Below are positions 32,208-48,440 of a stretch of 64,000 nt of DNA, piece by piece (the stretch's first letter is position 1; the number at the start of each line of letters is the position of its first letter). The notes beneath the pieces were generated by a model. The model was not told the DNA's origin. It did not search any database and was given only the letters and a program-made list of their open reading frames with translations. The stretch is from positions 26,627,278 to 26,691,277 of the forward strand of contig NC_080689.1 of the NCBI RefSeq assembly GCF_030445035.2, read 5' to 3'. Both the position numbers and the translations under genes were made by a program. Source of the DNA: Dasypus novemcinctus (lineage: Eukaryota; Chordata; Mammalia; Cingulata; Dasypodidae).

Positions 32208-32650
32208 CTAAGGTTTAAAATATATAGGAAATAAAATAAGGTAAACTGGGGGGACAAGAGGGAGCTAACAGTATAATTATGGAGAGTATATATATTCAGA
32301 TAGTATTATTAAACTTAGGAGGGGAGTATTCATACAACATGAAAGGCAAAACCATTTATTGGGAATCCTGTTTTGAAACAGGACTTAGTTTGAGCTACGT
32401 AGGCCAGAGACATTGCAACGTCTCCAACAGCATACTGCTCTTAGCTATGTTTTCCAGGCTGTGTGGTCAGCCAATAATTTTCCTACCATACCTGGTGAAT
32501 TCTCTCTCAGCATTAGAATTAACTAATGGAGCAAGCACCTTGTTGGATGCATGCAGGCCTTTGGGCTGCAGGTGTGTTCTAGGGGAAATTATTCTAGAAT
32601 TCAAGAATTTTGATGCCTCCTATTCTTCACCTAACTGCAAGATTTTTAAT

Positions 32651-32748
32651 GCTTTTTTTTCTTCTGAGGTACCAGGGGCTAGGGATTGAACCTAGAACAA
32701 CGCATGTGGGAAGCCGGCACTCAACCACTGAGCCACATTGGCTTCCCT
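32651..32748 (-). mobile_element. Short DAS-type SINE (minus)
   Basis: Minus strand starts GGGAAGCCAATGTGGCTCAG with GGTTCAATCCC as B box and an A-rich 3' end. Confidence 0.8.
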
Positions 32749-32756
32749 GAGTTGAT

Positions 32757-32857
32757 TTTATTGTTTGTTTCTGTTTTCTTCAGAAGGCACCAGAACCAAA
32801 CCCGGAACCTCCCATGTGGAGGTGGGTGCTCAACTGTTCGAGCCACATCCACACCCA
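32757..32857 (-). mobile_element. Short DAS-type SINE (minus)
   Basis: Minus strand starts GGGTGTGGATGTGGCTCGAA, with GGTTTGGTTCTGG and a GAAGAAAACAG tail; directly adjoins the copy at 32,651-32,748. Confidence 0.75.
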
Positions 32858-32906
32858 GATGTTTAATGCTTTTAAGAAAAGCATCATAATGTTAAAAAGT
32901 CAATGA

Positions 32907-33302
32907 GGGAAGCGGACTTGGCCCAGTGGTTAGGGCGTCCGTCTACCATATGGGAAGTCCGCGGTTCAAACCCAGGGCCTCCTTGACCCATGTGGAGCTG
33001 GCCCATCCGCAGCGCTGATGCGTGCAAGCAGTGCCATGCCACGCAGGAGTGTCCCCTGAGTAGGGGAGTCCCACAAGGAGTGCACCCCATAAGGAGAGCT
33101 GCCCAGCGCCAAAGAAAGTGCAGCCTGCCCAGGAATGGTGACACAAGATGACGCAACAAAAGAAACACAGATTCCCATGCCGCTGACAACAACAGAAGTG
33201 GACAAAGAAGAACAGGCAGCAAATAGACACAGAGAACAGACAACCAGGGCGGTGGGGGAGGAAGGGGAGAGAAATAAAGAAATAAATAAATATTAAAAAA
33301 AA
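32907..33302 (+). mobile_element. DAS SINE, full long form (plus)
   Basis: GGGAAGCGGACTTGGCCCAG head, GGTTCAAACCC B box, complete body and AAATAAATAAATATT tail. Flanked by AAAAAGTCAATGAG (32,894-32,907 and 33,303-33,316). Confidence 0.95.
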
Positions 33303-33316
33303 AAAAAGTCAATGAG

Positions 33317-33672
33317 AGGGCAGTGGATGTGGCTCAAGCAGTTGGGGACCTGCCTCCCACATGGGAGGTCCTCGGTTTGGTTTCCAGTGCCTCCTAAAAA
33401 AGACGAGCAAGACAGCAAGGTGACATTAAGGGCTGGTGCTGGTGAGATCATGCAATGAGATTACGTGAGGAGAGTCACAACAAGCAGGACAAGTGGGGAG
33501 CAGATGTGACTCAAGCAATTGGGTGACTCCTTCCCACATGGGAGATCCCAGGTTTGGGTCCTGGTGCCTCCTAAAAAGAAGACGAGCAGCAGACACAGAG
33601 GCACACAACGAACAGACACAGAGAGTAGACAGCAAGCGCAAAAACAATAGGGGAGAAATAAATAAATAAATT
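33317..33672 (+). mobile_element. Dimeric DAS-type SINE (plus)
   Basis: Two tRNA-like heads: one beginning GGGCAGTGGATGTGGCTCAA (33,318), the second GGGGAGCAGATGTGACTCAA (33,497). Only the second is followed by the complete GAGAAATAAATAAATAAA tail. The whole is flanked by AAAAAGTCAATGAG, so it moved as one unit. Confidence 0.8.
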
Positions 33673-33686
33673 AAAAAGTCAATGAG

Positions 33687-33810
33687 AGGGAGATGTGACT
33701 CAAGCAGTTGAGCACCTGCCTCCCACAAGGGAAGTCCTGGGTTCCGTTCATCTGTCTCCTGATAAAACAAAAACAAACTACAAACAAAAGAAACAATAAA
33801 ACTAACTCAG
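33687..33810 (+). mobile_element. Short DAS-type SINE (plus)
   Basis: GGGAGATGTGACTCAAGCAG head, GGGTTCCGTTC B-box region, then an A/C-rich tail. Confidence 0.75.
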
Positions 33811-33912
33811 AGAAGCCAATGTGGCTCAGTGGTTGAGTGCCAGCTTCCCACATGTGAGGTCCTTGGTTCAATCTCTGCCTTCCCCAACCCCTTCATACCT
33901 TAACAACAACAA
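33811..33912 (+). mobile_element. Short DAS-type SINE (plus)
   Basis: AGAAGCCAATGTGGCTCAGT head, GGTTCAATCTC B box, AACAACAAC tail; followed by the fourth copy of the AAAAAGTCAATGA target sequence. Confidence 0.75.
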
Positions 33913-33998
33913 AAAAAGTCAATGACAACAAAAGCACTTTACATTTAAATATCAAAGAATGTCTGTAGAGTATATACATATGAGTAAAAAAGGAAATT

Positions 33999-34136
33999 GG
34001 AAGCAGATGTGGTTCAAGTGGTTGAGTGCCTGCTTCCCACATGGGCCATCCCAGTCCATTTTGTCTACAGTGCCTCCTAAAAGCAAAAAGACAAACAACA
34101 AGCAAACAAACGGAAAACACACAGCAACACAACTCA
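33999..34136 (+). mobile_element. Short DAS-type SINE (plus)
   Basis: GGAAGCAGATGTGGTTCAAG head; B box decayed; GTGCCTCCTAAAAGCAAAAA and a long A/C-rich tail. Confidence 0.7.
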
Positions 34137-34232
34137 GGGGAGCTGATGTGGTGATGTGGTTGAACACCAGTTGCCCACATACACAGTCTGGGGGTTTAAT
34201 CCAGGGCCCTGGTATCTCAAAAAAAAAAAAAA
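34137..34232 (+). mobile_element. Short DAS-type SINE (plus)
   Basis: GGGGAGCTGATGTGGTGATG head with a small duplication of GATGTGGT, GGTTTAATCC B box, and a 14-A tail at 34,219-34,232. Confidence 0.7.
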
Positions 34233-35239
34233 TTCTCAGTGAGTATTTGCTCTCTTATTTCTAATATCTGAGAGAATTTTTTAAATTTCCTAATCACTTA
34301 CTGGTAAAGAAAAAAACATTTTAAACTCGGTTTCAATAATGTAATAGTAAATGGGAAAACTCTAATATATAAAATTAAAAACTATAAATCAATACTAAAT
34401 TTTTTCAAATGTAAAGTTGCATACTACATTATTCTCTGATGAGGCTGATTTGACACAAAGACAAAAAAAAATGCATCTGACACTATCAAAATAAATGGTT
34501 TTATTATCAAATTAAACATTACATGTTTACATGGCAAAGGCATTAGCTAGGTCTCTATAAGTACATCACATTCCAGCTCAGTTAGTTAGATATTCAAAAA
34601 TTTAAGATAAGTATAATTTATTTACATCTTTTATTTATTTCAGTAGTTATTAATTAGGTCTACAAAATGAGGTCACCTGTAGAGCTTTTGTAAAAACCAG
34701 ATAACACCATCAGAGGTTCCAAATCATTAAGTCTGGAGTGGGATGCCAGCATCTGATTTTCGAAAAGCTCCACAGGCAACCCCAATTTTAATGCACACTC
34801 ATAGCTAAGAAACACAATGGCAAATGAACAAAAACTTCTCACATTGAAAAGGGTAGGGAATGGCCTACCTCTTGGTATCCTATTAAAAAATAGGACAGGA
34901 TTGAAAATGGTCTTTATGTTTCATCACTTATGTTTCCTCTTTTCAGACAAGTGAGTGGAGAAGGGCCTCTGCTCACTAAAAGGTCGTTATTTAACTTGAT
35001 AACGGAGTGGTTCTATTATGTCACTGGTCTCTTATTTTGATAATCACAATATGATCTGTGGAAACCTCACACTATATAAAATATTAGTTAAGTAATCCTG
35101 TTATATTTACTAAGAAAAAATATGTCTAAGATGTAAAGCTTTAATTTTTGGGCCCCAAACCATTTTTTTTTTTTTTTTTTTTTTTAATTTATCACATAGC
35201 TGCCTCTTAAGAAATATAAGAAAATGTCAAGAACACTTA

Positions 35240-36867
<1,628 letters not shown>

Positions 36868-36879
36868 TTATTTTTTAAA

Positions 36880-37080
36880 AAAAAGGTTTAAAATCACATA
36901 AATGATACCTAGATATATTCTTGCTTAAAAAGTTCAAATGATTAAAATAAAAGGTGAAAATTCTCCTTTACAGATTTTTTGTTGTTCCCCATCTTAATCT
37001 TATTCTTTTCCATATGGATAACCACTATTAACATCTTGGTATATATTTTTCCAGCTCCTTTCTGAATAAAATTAGAAAAT
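36880..37080. repeat. L1-like fragment
   Basis: AAGTTCAAATGATTAAAATA, TCTCCTTTACAG and ATGGATAACCACTATTAACA resemble an old L1 3' UTR segment. Confidence 0.45.
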
Positions 37081-37431
37081 AATTTATCTGTAGATATTTT
37101 TCACTTCTATTGTGAATTATTTAACTTCAATTAAAAAGATTTTCTAATCCTCCAGAAAGAGGGTTATCTTACACAAATTGGAGGATTTATAAGGATAGAC
37201 TATACACATTAATAATCTAATTAACATTGCATTTTATAAACCAAACAGTACCAGAAAACTAATTCTTTCATTTTGATATGAGTTTCTGATGTGGTTTTGT
37301 GGTGTACTGTGCATGAATGTACTGTTACTTTTAACGCTTTATTTTCTGATTCTCATTTAGAGCATGCAATGTAAATAAAACAAGCATGTCTAAGACATCC
37401 TTAGGCCCATAAAAAAAATCATAGGATCTTA

Positions 37432-37580
37432 AAACTAGAAGGGAAACCCTGGAGATTTATCATCAAATTCAGCTCTTATGTTATTGGTGAAGAAACCAAA
37501 GTCTAAACAATCAGCGATTTTGCCCAAAATCATGTAGTTAGTGACAGTATTAGAAATAGAACTCTGGTTTCTCGACTTTC
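37432..37580 (+). repeat. MIR-like core SINE fragment
   Basis: AAAACTAGAAGGGAAACCCT, then GAAGAAACCAAAGTCTAAAC and GCCCAAAATCATGTAGTTAG resemble the family with AACTGGAAGGGACCTTAGAG. Confidence 0.5.
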
Positions 37581-37982
37581 TTTCCATATACTCTGTTGTC
37601 TTTCTGATAAATGCACTATTCACTTCACTGTGGCCCTGATAACCTACACCAGTGGTGTTATAATGGCACAACAATTCCCAACTGCCGTCTTTACACATTC
37701 TTTCAGATAAATGGACTTAGCTTAAATTGAAACCTTCTAACCAATTTCAAAATAACCAGTAAATTGACTCACTATGTGAAAATAAATTGAGTCAAGAGGG
37801 TGATTTACTGAACAACTTCTAGATCAAAAATGATTTTTGGTGAAAATTTTTAACTTTTTCAAGTGATTATGCTGGCACTATTACAAATACCTCATAACAA
37901 CACAGAGCAGTAATGACATCAATTAATAGTTAACATATTAGTACTTTTACTTCATATACAAATAGACCCTTATAAAATGTAC

Positions 37983-38434
<452 letters not shown>

Positions 38435-38718
38435 TTAACACAAAAGAATAATTGAGTTAAATGGGAATTCAAATGTTTACCACAAGGGTATAAATGAAAA
38501 CAAAGCAACTCTTTCCAAAAGAAATAATCTTATCGATGGTTTAGCACTTTCAAAAATCTATGCTAATTAGGATTTATATATAAATTCTGATAATTGCTTT
38601 TATTTGCTTCACTCATTTTACTTGTTACTTCCTCCTTGCTTGGGTCAATTATATATATCAACTCTGAAACAAAAGGTTGATAAAGACTTGATAGTTTGAA
38701 TGATTTCTTTAATGCTTA

Positions 38719-39770
<1,052 letters not shown>

Positions 39771-40991
39771 TTATTAAAGTATTTGATTCAGAATGATTAA
39801 AACTATTATTTACATTTGCAAAAGAGATCAAATAGTCAACTAAAAATGCCCTGAAATGTCTTGACTCATAAAATGTTTTGGATTTTGTAAGGTATTGCTA
39901 GCTTTAATACTTCCTAAATTGGTGGCAAAAAAATTGATACTAAAAGTTTATACCAATTTGTTTCTTGCTCTCTGCATGCTCTGCCCAGCTAGCTGTCTTG
40001 GTCTTAAACACATCATTGGCCAATAGGAATGCAAATTGAAAAGAGGCAAAGGCAGAGTGTGGAATCAGGCTCCCTACTATTACCAGGATCTCAGTATCAG
40101 CAATTGTTTTATCTCCCTGGTAAAGAGCAAGGCCACAGCAAAATCCCATTACCTTTTCTGACATCCAGACTATCCAGGATCAATTTTCTAACTTTCTTCA
40201 AATCCTGTTCATGTTAACAGAGCATCTTATAAAGTAAAGTTCAAGTTAAATATAGCTTCTAAGTTATTTTATTTACTATCAGTTTTAATTAGAAATTAGA
40301 ATTGCTAAAAGATGTTACAAATACCTTTAAGCTATCAAAACTCTTAATGTGCTAGAAGGTGTTGGTTTGGTCCTATTCACAACTTTTAATTCCTTTTATT
40401 TCAAGTGGTCACAATGAGAGTCTAGTCCTAAGAGCAGGAATCTCCAACTTCTTCCATGAAAGGGCCTACTTGTCCTTGACATCTCCATGGAGTAAATAAG
40501 GAAGCTGGCTGACTGTGACTGCTTCCCTGGGCCTGGCCTACTCTCATCTCTCCTTGATAGTAGTCTCCCAAAAGGAGAGACTGCTGTTTTCAGCACAAGA
40601 GACATGGGTTGTCAACTTGTGCTTGAAGAGGGGGAAAGACATCTTCCCACAATGGAAGAAGAATCACTCACTCTGTAATTTAAATTTCATCATAGGCCAC
40701 ATTTAGTTTTAAGTCTTTAAAAAAGGAGGGGAGGGTTTACTAGCCTGAGTCTTTTATTGGGAGCATTCTTTTCCTACTTTGCTATACACTGATAAGTGCC
40801 AATCTAATGATAAATTCACTGAGGGTACTGACTGCCTTTATTTTTGTTATGCTATATTGCAGATCCTTTATAAGTACAATGTTTTTTTTATAAGCACAGG
40901 ATGTACCAAGAATTAGAATTCTTATTTTTGGAAAATGTCTAGACAGGCTGATTCTATAAATTAGCATCAAAATAAAATGCTTATATTAACC

Positions 40992-41330
40992 TTTTAAAAA
41001 AAGATTTATTTTATTTCTCCGCCTCCCCTCATTGTTTACACTTGCTGTCTGCTCCCTGTGTCTGTTCTTGTGTGCTTGTCTTCTTTTAAGGAGGCATGGG
41101 AAACCAAACCTGAGACCTCTCATGTGGGAGGGAGGTGCCTAATCGCTTGAGCTCTTTTCACTCCCTTGTTTTGTCTCTCACTGCATTTCATCATTGTGTC
41201 TCCTTGTTGCATCAGCTTGTTATGCCAGCTCACTGTCTTGCTCGTCTTCTTTAGGAGGCACTAGGAACCCAATCTGAGACCTCCCATGTAGAAGGCAGCA
41301 CCCAACCACTTGAGCCACATCTGCTTCCCA
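40992..41330 (-). mobile_element. Dimeric DAS-type SINE (minus)
   Basis: On the minus strand: head GGGAAGCAGATGTGGCTCAA, linker with AGACGAGCAAGACAGTGAGC, second head near 41,155, then the GAGAAATAAAATAAATC tail. Flanks TATATTAACCTTTT and TATATTAACTTTT form the target duplication. Organisation matches the dimer at 33,317-33,672. Confidence 0.8.
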
Positions 41331-41884
41331 TAATATATTAACTTTTCCCCCAAAAAGCAAATTCATGGATTTATCATAAAATGGAAATCTGTTGGTACAT
41401 GTGGTCAAGATAATTAGGCAATTTAAATATCAGACAACCTTTTACAATTATACTTTCTGAAGAAAAATTTAAATAATAAAAGTACATTGATTTTAAATGT
41501 CCCCTTCTCCTTTATCAGAGTGGGTTACTGATAAAAGTAATTTAAGTTCCTATAATCCTTTAATAATAATTTCCTCTGTTAGTATTTTATTGTCTGTCTT
41601 CAGTTACAGAGTTCCTCAAAAGTTAAAGTCTAATGTCTCATCCAGAAGAAAAGATCTTAAAACAGAAGGCTGTACAAGATTTTAAAAAAGAGATTTATAC
41701 CGGTTTCATCACAATCCTCTCTTTCAAGAATCTTCTTCCAGTTCTGCAAGTCTGTTTGTTTGTAAGGTGAGGCTGCTCAAAATAGCCTACCATAGAGATG
41801 CTAAGCTATTATGACTGGAGAAAGAATTCATATTATCAGTACAAGTACAGCTCCAAGTATCCATGAGCTATGTTCTAAAATTAG

Positions 41885-42015
41885 GTTGAATCTCCCTTTT
41901 GTATTGTGGCAAAATATATATAGCATAAAATTTGCTATTTTAACCATTTTAAGCATACAATTCAGTGGCATTAATTACATTCACAGTGTTGTGCAACCAT
42001 CACCATTATCCAAGT
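41885..42015 (+). repeat. L1 3' UTR fragment
   Basis: ATTGTGGCAAAATATATATA, TTAACCATTTTAAGCATACA, ATTCAGTGGCATTAATTACA and GTTGTGCAACCATCACCATT are highly characteristic of old mammalian L1 3' sequence. Confidence 0.85.
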
Positions 42016-42224
42016 TGTGGGTAGTTTTGAGTTTAGAAAAAAAATAAAAGCAAGTTCTAAGTGAATTAAAGTATATTTTAGGAAAACTGTAGCTTTTTTT
42101 TTTTAAGGGCAAACTATTTTAAAATTGATTTTTCGTCTTCTTAAACCAAAAACCCTTTAGCCATTCCAGTACTGTAGTAACTGATGAAAATGTTGGGAAG
42201 GCCATAATGTGACTCAGTAATTTC

Positions 42225-42445
42225 TAATGTCTGTTATGAAATATTCCCAAAAAGCTTTCACATACTGTATTCCATATATTTCTGTGAGATGAGTAGGGCA
42301 AGTGATGTTATTTCCTGTCTGCACAGGAGAAAAGTAAGGTTAAGACTTATCTAAGGTCTCACAGTAGTGTGGCAGAGATGGAACCAGAACCTAGATTGTG
42401 AGATTTCTGATTTGGTGCTCTTTCTACCGTACTACATAACCTCCC
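42225..42445 (+). repeat. MIR SINE
   Basis: TCTAAGGTCTCACAGTAGTG, GCAGAGATGGAACCAGAACC and TGGTGCTCTTTCTACCGTAC match the MIR 3' half; the 5' half is decayed. Confidence 0.75.
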
Positions 42446-45224
42446 TGGATTAAAGGACCATTTAAATTTTCCACAGTTTTAAGATCTAAATATATAAGGA
42501 ATTAATCTATGAGGTATATAATCACTATAGGAATTTACATAAATAATTAATTCAGAATGTAGCTATAGACTGTTAATCTTGGTTAAATGAACCAGAAAGT
42601 CACTGAAAAATTAAGTCTAACTGTGATTCTGCAACGCTTGACAAGGCTTCTTGTAGATTTTAGGAGTCAGCAGCTGTATCTTCCTGTACACTGTATTCAG
42701 AGGAGGATTTTCTGGAGCTGGTGGTAAAATAAACACTCCCACAATCAACACTGTTGCACTGGTTCTAAAGTGACTCAAGTTTAAGTTGTTTTTAGCTTGA
42801 TTGGAAGTAAGGGCAGTCTTGCTAAAAAGAAAAAAAAAACGGCAGAAGCTAAAAATAAGCCAAGAAAATTTAGCAAAAGTTTAAGTATTTAAAAAAATAT
42901 ATATCTTAAAGCCTGCATATATTCCCAGGTATGTATTAATTTATAGATTCTATATTTAGTCTAAAGCAGTGGAAACTTGCTAATAAATGAAAAACTTATA
43001 TCAAGAGAGGATATAGTGTTTAATTGAAATTTGAAGAGTACATATTCCAGAAGCTATATTTATTTCTACTGTAGTGATTTCCCAATTTCAGTGATTTTAA
43101 CATATACCGTGTCACACTAATCACGGGAGACCTTCATCTTCTAAATGATGTAAAGGACTAAGATAATTTGATATTAAAAAATATCCATTAACAAAGACGG
43201 GCTATATAATTTCGTTAGTAAACAAAGTACTACTTACACATTACGTGTGATAAAAAGCTAAGTTTTAACAGTGCCTCTGTTGGTTGCGAGGCAGCAGTTA
43301 TCCACCTATATTCCAAAACAATGTTCTAGAGACAGGTGGAAGGCAAGCATAAAAAAACAAAGGCCAGGATGGGTTGCATTTTATAACATAAGCATGCACA
43401 AATAGTCAAGAAGAAAATAAAAAAGCCTATTGTGATATCATCCTTCTCTTTCCATCACTTGCTTTCTCAATTCCTCATTTGACTTCCTCATAGATTCCAA
43501 TATGAGCAATGACAAAAATTTCTCTGTTCTTTTCTCATCATAAGTAACATTACTCTTTTATTAATATCAAACTCAAATCCTTGGACTAAGTTTTCCAACA
43601 AGTTCACTGGTTGCTTTGCTTTCTTCACTCTATACAAACATATCCCAACTCTACCATTGCATCCCTAGTCTAGTCCTAGGTCATTTCAAACATGAAGTAT
43701 AATTACTTTCTGCTGGTCTTCTAGTTGTCTCTTCCCCTCTCTTAAACCGTTTTTTGAATGGTAATATTTTACTGCACAATTCTTCAAAGTCACAGGAACT
43801 CAGAATCTATATTAACATCTAGGACATAGCATACTGGATTTGAGTTGATAAATTCAATCTTTTTTTGTGTGTGTGCCCCTATTTTGATCAACACTTTACA
43901 TTTTATTTGGCAAGATCAATGAGATTTATAAAATAATATTTACTACACAGAGTTATTTATATAAAGAGCATCCCCTGCCCCCATTACCACAGTGAAACAC
44001 TGTTAATCAGGATATCTGTTCATGCGATAATTCTCCCTATAATACAGTCATTTAAAAAGCTACAAGAAACAATAAGCTCTCAACAAGGATTTGTAAACAA
44101 TCACTCTTGAATTCCTTAAAAAAGGAAACAGCCGTTTTGCTGACGCACAACCACTGGAAAAAAAAAGAGCTTAAAAATAGAACAGCACTGCCCTATAGAT
44201 AAAAAAAATATTCAAAAGATTTTAAAAAAAGCAGAACACCTAAACTACGCTTATATAGGACACAAACTCAAAAGAAAACTAAAATGAAGGTTTTTGAGGA
44301 CTTTTGATGTAAGAGCATAAAGTAGGAGTAAGTACTTTATAGAAAAGTATCAACCAGCTTAAGTTTTTTCATTACGATTTTCTATAAAAAAGTTCACCGT
44401 GCACGGGAAACACCTTTTTTCCCCACACTTAACATGAAAATATTTTATTTTCCATATAATGTTAGTTCTGACTTCTTATCCCTACCTTAAGGTCATCTTA
44501 TTTCACTAAAATAGACTATCAAATATTCTCTGTCTTTGCTGTTAGGTCCCAATAATTAATATGTCCTTTATTTCACATACAGAAGTGAAATTCCTACTCT
44601 CAGCTCCTTTTCTTTACATATTGCACTGTGCTTTCTTACTATAGGTAAGGAAATAGTCTCTTCATTTCCTTGCTATATCCAGAATGATCTATCCAACTGG
44701 ATGATATTTTTCCCTAAGCATTTGGGATGAACCCCAAAGTTATTATGTAGTTAGTGAATTACTATATATCCAGAAACACTGGATCTGAGAGACAAGCTAT
44801 AAATTAAATCCCACAAAACACACTGTGTTGCAATCTCTTAAGCAACAGTTAGTTACTTTTAAAATTCACCTAAATTCAAAAATTTTTCCAGAAAGATTTC
44901 CTTTACAGAGCAACCTATAATAATGGACTAATGGGTTTGTCAGAAAATAAAATTATAATAACCAGTATCTAATTACACTAAATGGAAGTTTATCTATAGT
45001 CAGCCCTTATTACCTGTTTCAATAAGAAAAAAATTACTCTGACTGTATCTTTATAGATCTGTGTATGCACAGAAATGGGCAGGTCATATTACTGGCAGTT
45101 CAAACCAAGCAAGTAATTCCCTTTCATTATTTAACGCATATAATTAAAAATATCATATTTTAATACTTTTTAAAAAATTCACCTTGTCTGACTCAGTGTG
45201 ACACAGTTGCAAAGAATAGTAGGA

Positions 45225-45375
45225 TTCAAGAAAACTAATTTTTAGTCCCAGTTCTGTAATTAATTAGTTATATGACTTACGGCAAATCACATAACCTTCC
45301 TGGGCCTTGGGACTTTGCTATAAAGTGTGGGTTTGATCATCTCTTCTAGCACTACATATCTATAACTCCATTCAT
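45225..45375 (-). repeat. MIR SINE
   Basis: AGTCCCAGTTCTGTAATTAA, ACTTACGGCAAATCACATAA and CTTCCTGGGCCTTGGGACTT correspond to the inverse MIR core. Confidence 0.75.
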
Positions 45376-47849
45376 AAACTACTGTTAAAACACTTGCTGG
45401 ATCAGGTTGGCTGAAGAAGTCATAGTGAAGTCTGAAGAGGTTAAACTAGTTTCACTTCTGCTTCATATGACAATGTCTGGCCAACCAATATTCTAAAACA
45501 TGTCCCTTAGTAGTGTCTTACATCATTAGTCATTACATTTTTTCATATTATTATTTTCAGTGTCACTTACTATATAATTCTAAATATAGCAAAAATGTCC
45601 AACAGTTAGATTTTAACTTTAGCTTTTGTTTCAGTCTTAAGCTCCAACCTGTACTGTATGTTCTCCTATAAAATACTTTCCAACTAACTAACCAAATAAA
45701 AAATCCCTTTTTTCTTTGACGCAGTTGAAGAAAGGAGAGAAGAGTAAACTCATAGTTCTTAAACCAAATGGTAACCTGAGCTGTTAATCATTGTAGTAAG
45801 GATTCAAAGTACATTTCATCTGGAATGGATCTTAAAAAATAACTGCTTTCATGTTTTTACAATTTCATAGATGGTCTATTCAGAACACATTTTATATTTA
45901 TTGCCAGTAATGAGGTTCAGTAACAGACCACACAGAGTAGGCCAAATAAACTGGTAACTAAAACTAATTTGTGTAATTAGTTCCACAACTCAGGAAATCT
46001 GCTCATGGATTCCAGTTAAACCAGTAATATATTCATGACATAAGTGAAAATAGTTAAGGTTGGAAAGAAGATAGAAAATAAAAATATCCAGAAAATTAGC
46101 CACAACTCTTCTCAAAAACATTAGCATTTTATTCTTCAAAAAATAAATGAAGGGAAAATTTTAAGACTTTAAATTTTTTTGAAAAGTAAAACAATCTTAA
46201 TTTAAATTTCAATAGTTAACTTTAGCAAAGTTCCAGAAATCTAGAAATTTAAGTGTTTTAATATGTTAATTTGAAGTAAAAACATTCAAAATATTCCTCT
46301 ATTCATAAAATCTAAAAATAGATATAAAAGAGAGCAATTTTAAATAAAAAGCATGGTTCTCCAGAAATATTCAATTGCAGTTTTACAAGTGCTTATTAAC
46401 AATCATAAATATATTAGTTCTCTGAAATACAGCAGATTAAAGAAAACTTTTATCATTATACATTAGGAAAACATTTTATAGAAACAATTATATAACAGTT
46501 TTAGAATTTGAAAATGTTTTCTAACCCAAACATTACTGACTTGTGTTAGTAAACATTAGGAAATCTAATGTGAATCTTCTTCAGTGCATTCCAGTTATTA
46601 TACACTATTGCTCTACAGGAAAAAAAAAAAACAAAAACATAAAACTACTGTCTTAAAAGCATAGATAAAAATCTAAAGGTTAATTTTCATTCTATACAGT
46701 CTAAGAGACCAGAACAAAGGTATTTAGAATAAAATGATGAAGAGTTTTGAATACTTAGGCTTTAAAAATTCTGTGAATTCTTTAAGGCCCTTAGAAATCA
46801 GGATAATGTGGCAAGAAGAGCGATTTGAACTTTATAACCTCAAAAATACATTGAGTAGCAAAGAAATAATTAGTATTTCGTAACCACAAACTTGGGGTCA
46901 TCTCACAAAACATTACTGTAGTTGTATTTTAAATAATAAAGAATATACAAAGCATTGATAAAGATCAACTAAATAGGCAGGCCATAGTAATAACTGAAAA
47001 TTGTAATTCTCAAAAACAGTTTTATAAGTAAAAAGGAATAATTGATTTCTTTTTTTCATGTGAGATCCTAGACAATTTATTTAAATTTCTGTGCTTTGAT
47101 TTATTTTTTATTTTTCGATCAATAAAACGAATATTGAAGTTTTGAGGTAAAAAACAGTAAAATCTGAATCCCAGACTAATCTTCTCTTAATATATTCAAC
47201 ATATGTCTGTGCTAATGCTTGTTACTACCAAATGCTATGTTCTTAGAGAATCCAAACTGCTTTTAAAATTAGCCTATGGAAAACACTATTATTTTACTAT
47301 GCAAAAGAGTAGGCAAAAAAACCACTTCCAATTAGAGGCCAAATAAAAACTGAACAAAGCCACTGGTTTAATTACTATCTCAATGACATGTGACATAATG
47401 AAATAGATTATTGATTATATAGTGCTTTGAGATCATTGATAAAAATGTAAAATATTATTCTAATAATTTTACTTCGTGATAGTTAAAAGGTCATACTTTG
47501 TTCTAAATGGACACTGAAGAAATCAAACAGATATTATCAAATGCTATCTGTCATTACTAAAGTAGATTAGTTAATGGCTATTAATTCAATTGGGGGGAAT
47601 GATTTCCAGAGAGAACTGAGAATCCATGCATAGGATTTTTAAAACTGAAGAAATTTTTTGCACAGATGCACATTTCCTACAAACCGGAATATATTTAAGC
47701 AAGAAGTATAAGGGTGGAGTTTAACATACACATTCAACTATTTAAGAATAGCATTTATATTATGAGTTACATTTGATTTTATATCACTTATGTGACTTTG
47801 TAATAAAAATATTCTTTGAAAATAATATATGGTTAAGTTTACAAAAAGC

Positions 47850-48020
47850 TTTCACATATTGAATTTATACAAGGTTTCATTTATTTCTAACCGCTGAGGT
47901 AGATATTATGATGTTGAGTTTTTAGATGAAAAAGCTAAGGTTCTGAGACAGTAAGGAACTGTGATTGAGTGAGGACACAAAGACAAATTCAGTGCATTTT
48001 CCACTATATCATAATTCTGT
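47850..48020 (+). repeat. MIR-like fragment
   Basis: CTGAGGTAGATATTATGATG, TTAGATGAAAAAGCTAAGGT and CAGTAAGGAACTGTGATTGA follow the MIR core order. Confidence 0.6.
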
Positions 48021-48401
48021 AGTATTTTACAATTATCAAGGTTCCCATTATGTAGGGATGATGAAAGCTGAAAAGCATCGGATTATCATTTGCTACTTTA
48101 TTAGATAGAAATAAAATTTCTGGAAAAAAAAAATCATTCTATTTGTCCCTTATCTCCCAATCATTGTTATCTGATTCTATGCAGAAGTCTACCTGTCTTT
48201 CTAGATAATTTGGACATATTTTTCTCTAAAAATCCTACTAAGGATTAAATTGTTTTCTTAAAAAACATCAGTTGGAAAAAGCAAAAAATATTAAAATGGC
48301 TTCAAAAATTACGTTTAATAGATTTTAGGAAGGGAAATTAAGAGAAAACAATGTTATATATATATATATGTTCTGCCAACACAGTTTTGGTGATGAATCC
48401 A

Positions 48402-48440
48402 TTTTATTTTATTTTATTTTATTTTATTTTATTTTATTTT
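48402..48440 (+). repeat. (ATTTT)n microsatellite
   Basis: About eight near-perfect ATTTT units ending in a T run, about 375 nt from the exon 10 donor. A short (TA)n tract lies just to the left. Confidence 0.9.

Noticed and set aside
32279..32689. 136-codon open frame in intron 15
   Set aside because: No recognisable protein, ends in a SINE, opposite to the host gene, and no splice or promoter support.
32894..33926. CRISPR-like array of a 14-nt repeat
   Set aside because: Spacings are unequal (409, 370, 240 nt) and filled by SINEs; these are target-site duplications in a mammalian genome.
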